From CAZMRW01 sp964568805 (lineage in GTDB: Bacteria; Pseudomonadota; Gammaproteobacteria; Methylococcales; Methylomonadaceae): a stretch of 11,599 bases of DNA. The stretch covers positions 1-11,599 of the forward strand of contig CAZMRW010000111.1 of NCBI GenBank assembly GCA_964568805.1, in the 5' to 3' direction. The position numbers were made by a program, and so were the translations under genes. The number at the start of each line of letters is the position of its first letter. Position 1 is the first letter of the stretch. Below, piece after piece: positions 5,661-11,599 of this stretch. The notes beneath the pieces were generated by a model. The model was not told the origin of the DNA and made no database searches. It saw only the letters and a list, made by a program, of their open reading frames with translations.

Positions 5661-5792
5661 TCATTGAATCGTTTTGTCTGCTCCGCCAAACGAAAATAAA
5701 TGGAAACCGGTAATTTGTGCCCTGATTTCTTGCTGCTTCATTAACGCGTCGATGAAATAGCCAGGATTACCGCTAAAAAATAGGATCCATGT
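5661..5792 (-). pseudogene. Startless 43-codon fragment, possibly the C-terminus of a MetF-like protein
   Basis: Between the MAPEG promoter and the DUF1835 gene is about 220 bp without an intact gene. One minus-strand frame bounded by stops reads FFSGNPGYFIDALMKQQ and then AQITGFHLFSFGGADKTIQ before TGA. The ending G-F/I-H-x-F-x-F-G-G followed by a helix with K-T resembles the last strand and helix of methylenetetrahydrofolate-reductase-like (MetF superfamily) proteins. There is no start codon and the upstream part is missing, so it would be a relic. MetF makes the methyl donor used by MetE, whose gene is about 1.1 kb away, which makes the idea attractive. The match is short and made from memory of the family, so chance similarity is quite possible. 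Confidence 0.25.
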
Positions 5793-5822
5793 CTATGAAT
5801 CACGCACATTAATTCCACACTT

Positions 5823-6797
5823 TTACGAATCCCCGTCTTTTTTTACTAATTCATACAAATCAGAATCCCAGCACCAAACATTTTCCGGCGTCAAATGGAC
5901 CCCGCCAATCCAGCGATCCTGGGCAACACTATCCAACCAGTTCTGCTGTCCCGTAAGCACTTTTTCACCTGCCTCTGTAATCGACAGTTTTTGGTCTGGA
6001 CTGGGCGGTGAAGTGACTAACATTTCTGGTGCTGAAGTTATCAGGGCAGGATTGGATGCCAATAATTGCCGAAGTATGGCCCAAAAGCTTGAATCCCCCA
6101 TGAAGCGCCGTTCTTCCGTCTCCTGGTACTTGGCAAATAGTTCACCAGGATTGTATTTTCTTTTCGATAGTATACTTAACGCAGTTTGAGCTGTGCGTGA
6201 TAAGCCGGTTTTGCAGTCAGGATATTCTTCCAGTAGCCTGACAATAGCGCCGTTTAGAAATGGCAATATTGTTGTGTCTTCATTCAATAACTGTTCCCAG
6301 CCTTTCGGGTTTGGCGACCTGAATGCTGCCCAAGCCTTTTTTGCCAACATGAGGTGGCTTTCAGTAATGAAAGCTTCATGCTCAAGCAGTGCCTTTATTT
6401 GCTCAGGGCTTGCCAACCCAAGATATTGTTCTGTGCAGATAATGGTTAGCTTTGTCGTTTCTGGCGGATTTTCAATAAACCAATCCAATATCTGTAAAAT
6501 CTGTAACTGGTCGTACAGGTCATGTTCAAACCATAATCTGACTTTTGAATAGTTTCTAAAGGATAGAAGTTCTCTGTCCCGTTCCGCAAAACTATTGATG
6601 ATTGCCTCTGGTTCTCCCCAACCCTGGTCAATAATAAATTGTGATCGAACTTCGGATAGTTGCTCTAGTGAAAGGGCGGCAGGGACTGGTCCATCATGCA
6701 GAACATCTCGCCAGGGCAAAAAGTCACCAGGAATACCCGCTTGCTGCATGACCATGACCGCGCTATCACCGTTGGTGATATTCAAGATTTTTTCCAT
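5823..6797 (-). CDS. DUF1835 domain-containing protein
   Basis: A 324-residue soluble protein. The N-terminal region MEKILNITNGDSAV and FLPWRDVLHDGPVP (residues 26-39) is the signature of DUF1835, and VRLWFEHDLYDQLQILQILDWF (86-107) is its second conserved block. The C-terminal half (about 180-320) resembles the helical part that accompanies DUF1835 in many proteins, with TEAGEKVLTGQQNW recalling a winged-helix-like repeat. The function is unknown; no catalytic residues can be named. It starts 63 bp after the metE stop on the same strand with no terminator between, so it may be transcribed from the metE promoter. The upstream ribosome-binding site is weak (AGAGAA). Confidence 0.85.
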   Translation of the reverse strand: MEKILNITNGDSAVMVMQQAGIPGDFLPWRDVLHDGPVPAALSLEQLSEVRSQFIIDQGWGEPEAIINSFAERDRELLSFRNYSKVRLWFEHDLYDQLQILQILDWFIENPPETTKLTIICTEQYLGLASPEQIKALLEHEAFITESHLMLAKKAWAAFRSPNPKGWEQLLNEDTTILPFLNGAIVRLLEEYPDCKTGLSRTAQTALSILSKRKYNPGELFAKYQETEERRFMGDSSFWAILRQLLASNPALITSAPEMLVTSPPSPDQKLSITEAGEKVLTGQQNWLDSVAQDRWIGGVHLTPENVWCWDSDLYELVKKDGDS

Positions 6798-6860
6798 AGT
6801 TTTTTCTCTGGTTTAAGGCGATTTCCAAGCCTACTCTCTATGCTTATATAAAATTTGAAA

Positions 6861-9137
6861 TTACCCGACTGCCGATCTTAAAGCCTTGGCTGCCTCGGTC
6901 ATATTGGCCAAAGAAATCCTGACATCCTGCCACTGCCGTGTTTTTAAGCCACAGTCAGGATTGACCCATAACTGGTCAGGCTCGATCCGTTCTCCAGCCT
7001 TTTTCAGCAAGGTAATCATGTTATCAGTGGTAGGTACATTCGGGCTGTGGATGTCGTAGACACCAGGGCCAATTTCGTTCGGGTAGTTAAAATCGATAAA
7101 GGCATCCAGCAGTGCCATATTGGAACGCGAGGTTTCGATGGTTATGACATCGGCATCCATGTCGGCGATAGATGTAATAATGTCATTAAACTCGGAGTAA
7201 CACATGTGGGTGTGAATTTGCGTGCTGTCTTTTACCCCGCTGGAACAAATACGGAAAGCCCGCACCGCCCAGTCCAGATAGCCGTGCCAGCGCGATTGCC
7301 GTGGCGGTAAGCCTTCACGGAAAGCGGCCTCATCAATTTGGATAATCGGGATACCGGCGCGTTCCAGATCGTTGACTTCCTCACGTATCGCCAGAGCCAG
7401 TTGATACGCAGTGGTTGAGCGTGGCTGGTCGTCACGGACAAACGACCAGTTTAGGATAGTGACCGGACCGGTCAACATGCCTTTCATGGGTTTGTCGGTC
7501 AGCGACTGGGCATATTGGCTCCAGCCCACGGTCATCGGCTTGGGACGGCTTACGTCACCGTAAATGATGGGAGGTTTGACGCAGCGCGAACCGTAAGATT
7601 GCACCCAGCCATTGGCAGTAAACAGAAAACCATCCAACTGTTCGCCGAAATATTCCACCATATCGTTGCGTTCCGCTTCACCATGCACCAATACATCCAG
7701 CCCCAATTTTTCCTGTTCCCTGACGCAAAACTCAATGGTTTGTTCCATTTGTTTGATATAGTCGGTTTCGCTGATTAAGCTGCGTTTAAAATCAGCACGC
7801 GCTTTGCGGATTTCAGGCGTTTGCGGGAATGAACCGATGGTCGTGGTCGGATAACTGGGCAAATTCAGTTTAGCGCGTTGTTGCTCACGCCGCACCGGGA
7901 ATGGATGTTGGCGTTGCGTCAGCGAGCTGTCGATCTTTGCGAGTTCAGCTTGCACGGCTGGGTTATGAATCAAGGTAGATTCCCGGCGGGAACGGATGGC
8001 GTTCGCAGAAACAATTAAATCCGGTTCGGCGGCTGCCGGTTCTTCTATCGCCAAGCGCAAGACTTCCAATTCGGTTAGTTTTTGCCGGGCAAACGCCAAC
8101 CACGATTTGATGGTTGGCTCTAAAGCGGTTTCGTGTTCCAGGTCGATGGGTACATGTAGCAAGGAGCAAGAAGGCGCTAGCCAAAGCTCACCTTTGAAAC
8201 GCTCCTTGGCGGCTTCAATGGTGCTGAGCGCAGCATTTAAATCGGTACGCCATATATTGCGCCCGTCAATCAGCCCCAATGACAGCACTTTATGGTTGGC
8301 GAAGTTATCCAACACCGCCGTCAATTGTTCAGGTGCCCTGACCAGATCAATATGCAGTCCTGCAACCGGCAACTTACAAGCGAATGAGGCCTGTTCGCCC
8401 AACTCACCAAAATAAGTGGCAAGCAGCATCTTAACCGAGGAGCTTTGCAAGCGGTTGTAGACCGCTTCAAACGCGTTTTTCCAGGTGTTGGGCAAATCCA
8501 GCACCAATATCGGCTCATCGATTTGCACCCATTCCACACCTTGGTCTGCCAAGCGGCTCAGGATTTCTCCATAAACCGGCAACAAACGATCCACTAAATC
8601 GAGTTTATTGAAGTCGCTGGCCGTTTTCGCCAGCCACAACCAGGTCAAAGGCCCCAGCAAAACCGGTTTCGGTTGATAACCCAAGGCTTGCAGCTCGCGG
8701 GTTTCATCTAGCAGTTTTGTGCTGGACAACGCAAATTGCTGATCCGCTGTCACTTCCGGCACCAGATAATGGTAATTGGTATCAAACCATTTGGTCATTT
8801 CGCAGGCACGATAAGGTTTACCATCACTGCCCTGACCACGTGCCATCCTGAAATAAGTGTCCAGATCGATGGCTTGCGTTGCTGCACCAAAACGTTCAGG
8901 AATTACACCGAGCATGACGCTGGTATCCAACACCTGATCGTAGTAGGAAAAATCGCCGGCCGGAATCAAATCCAGGCCGCTACTGGCTTGTAACCGCCAA
9001 TGCCGTTGGCGGATTTCGGCGGCGATTTTTTCTAATTCGTTCCGACCTATTTCATTTCGCCAGTAGCGTTCCAGGGCAAATTTTAGTTCGCGGTGTTCGC
9101 CCAAGCGAGGAAATCCCAGGTTGTGAATTTTAATCAT
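6861..9137 (-). CDS. metE: Cobalamin-independent methionine synthase (5-methyltetrahydropteroyltriglutamate-homocysteine methyltransferase)
   Basis: A full-length 758-residue MetE, close to the usual 750-765. It transfers the methyl group of 5-methyltetrahydropteroyl-triglutamate to homocysteine in the cytosol, the last step of methionine synthesis. The N-terminal barrel begins IHNLGFPRLGEHRELKFALE. The C-terminal catalytic barrel carries TTTIGSFPQTPEIRKAR, VLVHGEAERNDMVEYFGE, IIQIDEAAFREGLP, IHTHMCYSEFNDI, ITIETSRSN, GPGVYDIHSPNVP and LWVNPDCGLKTRQW. The zinc ligands are present: His644, Cys646, the Glu of ETSRSN (about 668) and Cys729. The ATG at 9137 has GGAG (9146-9149) eight bases upstream. 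It is divergent from metR with MetR-like boxes between, so MetR-dependent activation is expected. No cobalamin riboswitch is seen. Confidence 0.98.
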   Translation of the reverse strand: MIKIHNLGFPRLGEHRELKFALERYWRNEIGRNELEKIAAEIRQRHWRLQASSGLDLIPAGDFSYYDQVLDTSVMLGVIPERFGAATQAIDLDTYFRMARGQGSDGKPYRACEMTKWFDTNYHYLVPEVTADQQFALSSTKLLDETRELQALGYQPKPVLLGPLTWLWLAKTASDFNKLDLVDRLLPVYGEILSRLADQGVEWVQIDEPILVLDLPNTWKNAFEAVYNRLQSSSVKMLLATYFGELGEQASFACKLPVAGLHIDLVRAPEQLTAVLDNFANHKVLSLGLIDGRNIWRTDLNAALSTIEAAKERFKGELWLAPSCSLLHVPIDLEHETALEPTIKSWLAFARQKLTELEVLRLAIEEPAAAEPDLIVSANAIRSRRESTLIHNPAVQAELAKIDSSLTQRQHPFPVRREQQRAKLNLPSYPTTTIGSFPQTPEIRKARADFKRSLISETDYIKQMEQTIEFCVREQEKLGLDVLVHGEAERNDMVEYFGEQLDGFLFTANGWVQSYGSRCVKPPIIYGDVSRPKPMTVGWSQYAQSLTDKPMKGMLTGPVTILNWSFVRDDQPRSTTAYQLALAIREEVNDLERAGIPIIQIDEAAFREGLPPRQSRWHGYLDWAVRAFRICSSGVKDSTQIHTHMCYSEFNDIITSIADMDADVITIETSRSNMALLDAFIDFNYPNEIGPGVYDIHSPNVPTTDNMITLLKKAGERIEPDQLWVNPDCGLKTRQWQDVRISLANMTEAAKALRSAVG

Positions 9138-9172
9138 TACTACAGCTCCATTGGGTTAAAAATGAAAGCAGC

Positions 9173-9205
9173 ATTGTAGGGCTTGTAATTTGTGAAGAAT
9201 ATTGA
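9173..9205 (-). promoter_or_regulatory. metE promoter region with proximal MetR box
   Basis: A good -10 (TACAAT, minus strand, 9173-9178) has no recognisable -35, as expected of an activator-dependent promoter. TGAAGAATATTGA at 9193-9205 (plus strand) matches the MetR consensus TGAA-N5-TTCA with one mismatch and overlaps the -35 region. Transcription would begin at about 9166. Confidence 0.5.
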
Positions 9206-9223
9206 TAGTTTCTCACTATTTCA

Positions 9224-9236
9224 TGAGGAATATTCA
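9224..9236. promoter_or_regulatory. Distal MetR box, next to the metR start
   Basis: TGAGGAATATTCA matches TGAA-N5-TTCA with one mismatch. Its centre is 31 bp from that of the proximal box, about three helical turns, so both could be bound on one DNA face. It lies five bases before the metR ATG and contains the only Shine-Dalgarno-like sequence (GAGGAA) for metR, so binding could repress metR itself. Confidence 0.5.
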
Positions 9237-9241
9237 TCAAT

Positions 9242-10123
9242 ATGGAGCTCATCCATTTTCGTATCCTGTCGGCACTTAAACAATACGGCACCTTGAATGC
9301 CGCGTCAGAGACACTGCATTTAACGCAATCGGCCTTATCTCACCAGATGAAAAACCTGGAACAGCGCTTAGGCATCGTGCTGTGGCGTAAGCAGGGGCGT
9401 AACCTCGTTTTGACCCAAGCCGGGAAATATCTCTCTGAAGTTGCCGAATCAGTCATCGCTACCGTAGATTCCGCCGAACAGCACCTGACCCTGCTGGCCG
9501 CCGGAAAAACCGGCAAATTGATCATTGGCATAGACTGTCATGCCTGTTATGAATGGTTTCGCACGATTCTCCAACCCTATTTGCAGGCTTGGCCGGATTT
9601 GGAAATCGAAGTCACATCACGTTACCGGTTTAATTCGTTTGAAGCGATCCGGCAATACAAGCTGGATGCCGTATTGACTTCCGACCCCGTATTTAACGGT
9701 GTACTGCATTACCAGCCGTTGTTCGATTTTGAATTGGTGTTGATCGTTGCCAAGCAACATCGCCTCGCCGGACTTAAGGTGATTGAACCAGCTGATTTAC
9801 AACAAGAGACGATCCTGACTTACCCGGTCGAACGGGAGCGCCTGGATATGTTCAGGAAAATCCTGCAACCCGCCGGGATTGAACCACTCGACCATATCAC
9901 CGTAGAAGAAACCGACATCATGTTGCTGTTAGCCGCGAGTGGGCGCGGCGTTTGCCTGCTGCCGGAATGGTTGCTGGCCGATAAAGTCAAAAATCCGGAT
10001 GTGGTCAGCCTAAGGTTTAAAAACCTGCCGTTAACCAAAACCATGTATCTGGCGACTCGCCACGAAGACGTACAACTAGACTACATTCAGTGGCTGATTG
10101 GACATGCACAATCGGGGATATGA
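9242..10123 (+). CDS. metR: LysR-family regulator of methionine biosynthesis, MetR
   Basis: A 293-residue LysR-type regulator. The N-terminal winged HTH is at about residues 18-37 (starting TLNAASETLHLTQSALSHQ), followed by the linker helix. The effector domain starts KLIIGIDCHACYEWFRTIL (92-110), which matches the I-x-C-H-x-C-x-x-W segment of MetR rather than other LysR proteins. LHYQPLFDFELVLI, ETILTYPVERERLDMFRKILQPAGIEP and LLAASGRGVCLLPEW are also MetR-like. MetR uses homocysteine as co-activator and stimulates metE and other met genes. Divergence from metE, with two boxes between, supports the name. It is slightly shorter than the E. coli protein (about 317), mainly at the C-terminus. 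ATG at 9242 is the only start that includes the full HTH. Confidence 0.94.
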   Translation: MELIHFRILSALKQYGTLNAASETLHLTQSALSHQMKNLEQRLGIVLWRKQGRNLVLTQAGKYLSEVAESVIATVDSAEQHLTLLAAGKTGKLIIGIDCHACYEWFRTILQPYLQAWPDLEIEVTSRYRFNSFEAIRQYKLDAVLTSDPVFNGVLHYQPLFDFELVLIVAKQHRLAGLKVIEPADLQQETILTYPVERERLDMFRKILQPAGIEPLDHITVEETDIMLLLAASGRGVCLLPEWLLADKVKNPDVVSLRFKNLPLTKTMYLATRHEDVQLDYIQWLIGHAQSGI

Positions 10124-10142
10124 TGGTGCGTTAATCCTTAAA

Positions 10143-10175
10143 AAGCCAACTTCAAGGTTGGCTTATTGTTTTTTC
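10143..10175. terminator. Bidirectional rho-independent terminator between metR and the MocR-type gene
   Basis: AAGCCAAC (10143-10150), loop TTCAAG, GTTGGCTT (10157-10164) is a perfect 8-bp stem. On the plus strand it is followed by ATTGTTTTTT, and on the minus strand by TTTT-rich sequence. It lies 20 bp after the metR stop and overlaps the final codons and the stop of the convergent MocR-type gene, so it can end transcripts from both sides. Confidence 0.85.
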
Positions 10176-11599
10176 ATCATACATCAGTCCGGCAAGACAC
10201 CTGACTGCTTCCTCAATTTGTTCAGCCCTGATCAACCCTAAGCCAAAGGCAAAACCATTCGGCCCATTTCCAGCAATCGGATACCGATCCAGGGTGTAAA
10301 GCCCCATCCCAATTTTATCCGCCTGGGCAGCAATCGCCGTTGCCTGAATATTACCTTTGACCAGTGCGGTAAGATGCAAGCCACAAACGGCAGGGATCGG
10401 TTCCAAAACATCGCCACAATGGCGTTTAATGGCAGTTGTCAGGACGGTACGCCGCTCTTCATAGATTTTGCGCATCTTGCGGATATGGTGGGCTAAATGC
10501 CCTTCCGCAATAAAAGCCGCTAAGGTTTCCTGTTCGAGAATGGGGCTATGCCAGTCATTAAAGCGCTTGGCTGCGACGACGGCGTGTCTAGCCCAGGACG
10601 GAGTTAATACGAAGCCAAGCCGAAGCGAGGGGAATAAACTTTTAGAAAAAGTGCCCAGGTAGAACACTGACCCGTTATGGTCGAGGTTTTGTAACGCTTC
10701 GAGGGGTTTGCCTTTATAGCGGAATTCGCTATCGTAGTCATCTTCTATGATGACGGCGCCATGGGTGTGGGCAAAGTTGAGCAGCTCCACGCGCCGCGCT
10801 ATGGACATCGTATAACCCAGTGGAAATTGGTGAGTTGGCGTTACGTAAATGATATGTGTGCCGGGTGGAATTTTCTCAACGATGATGCCGTTTTTATCAA
10901 CCGGAACGGTAACGACATTAGCCCCGGCAGCAGCAAAAGCAATGCGTGCAGGGCTATATCCGGGATCTTCGAAAGCAACAGTGGTTTGTCCAGACGTCAC
11001 CAGAATCCGGGCCAGTATGTCCAAGGCCTGCTGAATCCCTGCCGTGACCACGATGTCATCCGCCAGAACCGCAACCGCGCGTATCGTCGAGACATGCGTG
11101 GCGATCGTATTCCGTAAAGTCGATTGGCCTTGCGGGTCGGAATAAGCCGTGGGGGCTTTCGATAATGACCGTTGCGAACGCAACAATAAGCGTTGCCAGA
11201 CTTGAAACGGAAAAGCCGATTTGTCACAAAGGCCGATCCTGAAATCAAAACGGTAAGGCGGTTGGAAGGGTGCCGATAATGCCGGCGGATTACGCCAAAA
11301 TGCACTGAGACAAGCATCCGCCCTGGAATTATTGATTGAGGTGTTGTGGCATGCCAGCCTGGAAGTATTATCAACCACAAATGCACCCGCGCCGGGACGG
11401 ATAGTGATATAGCCCTGGCTTTGCAATAAATCATAGGTGGCCACGGCCGTGTTGCGCGATACGCCCGCCAAGGCAGCGAGTTTACGTGTTGCCGGTAACC
11501 GTAAACCGGCTTGCAATTTGCCATTCACAATCGCCGCACGTAACTGATGATGCAGCGCACGAAGCAGATTGCGCGAATCACGCGTCGGCAAGACTAAGG
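10152..11599 (-). CDS. MocR/PdxR-type GntR-family regulator with aminotransferase domain, 5' end cut by window edge
   Basis: The product has an N-terminal GntR winged helix (about residues 10-75: LHHQLRAAIVNGKLQAG, LRLPATRKLAALAGVSRNTA, GYITIRPGAGAFV) joined to a class I aminotransferase-like domain that binds pyridoxal phosphate. Key blocks are VTAGIQQALDILAR, FEDPGYSPARIAF, YVTPTHQFPLGYTM, IIEDDYDSEFRY and GTFSKSLFPSLRLGF, with the PLP lysine at about residue 317. Such MocR proteins sense PLP or an amino compound and control one or a few neighbouring genes, often pyridoxal synthesis (PdxR), GABA (GabR) or taurine (TauR) use. The effector cannot be told here. The first in-frame start visible is TTG at 11591, but the frame stays open to the edge (codons Leu-Val-Leu precede it), so the true start probably lies outside. 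Its target, usually divergent, would also be outside. Confidence 0.92.
   Translation of the reverse strand, partial: LVLPTRDSRNLLRALHHQLRAAIVNGKLQAGLRLPATRKLAALAGVSRNTAVATYDLLQSQGYITIRPGAGAFVVDNTSRLACHNTSINNSRADACLSAFWRNPPALSAPFQPPYRFDFRIGLCDKSAFPFQVWQRLLLRSQRSLSKAPTAYSDPQGQSTLRNTIATHVSTIRAVAVLADDIVVTAGIQQALDILARILVTSGQTTVAFEDPGYSPARIAFAAAGANVVTVPVDKNGIIVEKIPPGTHIIYVTPTHQFPLGYTMSIARRVELLNFAHTHGAVIIEDDYDSEFRYKGKPLEALQNLDHNGSVFYLGTFSKSLFPSLRLGFVLTPSWARHAVVAAKRFNDWHSPILEQETLAAFIAEGHLAHHIRKMRKIYEERRTVLTTAIKRHCGDVLEPIPAVCGLHLTALVKGNIQATAIAAQADKIGMGLYTLDRYPIAGNGPNGFAFGLGLIRAEQIEEAVRCLAGLMYDEKTISQP

Noticed and set aside
1..5822. Defence island or toxin-antitoxin system in the accessory stretch
   Set aside because: No nuclease, methyltransferase, toxin, antitoxin, reverse transcriptase or helicase domain is present among the genes.
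7996..8415. Long plus-strand open frame opposite metE (and several others inside metE)
   Set aside because: It lies wholly antisense to a full-length conserved gene, shows no recognisable domain and reflects the codon bias of metE.
9138..9241. Cobalamin or SAM riboswitch upstream of metE
   Set aside because: The gap is only 104 bp and shows no conserved riboswitch elements; MetR boxes explain regulation better.

Overview
The window looks like bacterial chromosome, most likely from a gammaproteobacterium of moderate GC. The main evidence is a metE gene divergent from a MetR-type LysR regulator, with MetR-like boxes between them, next to a MocR/PdxR-type regulator. A methanotroph-like gammaproteobacterium is possible, but this sequence alone does not prove the lineage.

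There are two parts. The left part (about 1-5800) is an accessory stretch of short genes, nearly all on the minus strand. In minus-strand order they are: MAPEG protein, DUF1772 protein, glutathione S-transferase (interrupted), DUF4260 protein, DUF1272 zinc-ribbon protein, SnoaL/NTF2-like protein, TfoX-N protein, then an AraC regulator on the plus strand divergent from a four-helix membrane protein, and finally a GNAT acetyltransferase cut by the window edge. Just 3' of four of the minus-strand genes are short structured repeats that look like worn integron attC sites. They have a TAAC box, about 6 nt, then a CTCAACC box; in the best cases there is a partner GGTTAG box that pairs with it apart from one unpaired base. 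Two repeats also share a 22-bp core (20/22 identical). Together with the gene families present, this suggests a degraded integron cassette array without an integrase in view. The GST gene is split by a 251-bp non-coding insertion flanked by a 4-bp direct repeat, and the reading frame is restored exactly if the insertion and one repeat copy are removed.

The right part (about 5823-11599) is more core-like: a DUF1835 gene and metE on the minus strand, metR on the plus strand, a bidirectional terminator, and a convergent MocR-type regulator that runs off the right edge. Two MetR-like boxes 31 bp apart lie between metE and metR. One overlaps the probable -35 region of metE and the other abuts the metR start, which fits activation of metE by MetR and autoregulation of metR. 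A 43-codon startless fragment between the MAPEG and DUF1835 genes resembles the end of a methylenetetrahydrofolate-reductase-like protein and may be a relic; this is a weak call.

No rRNA, tRNA, CRISPR array, integrase, transposase or riboswitch was seen.
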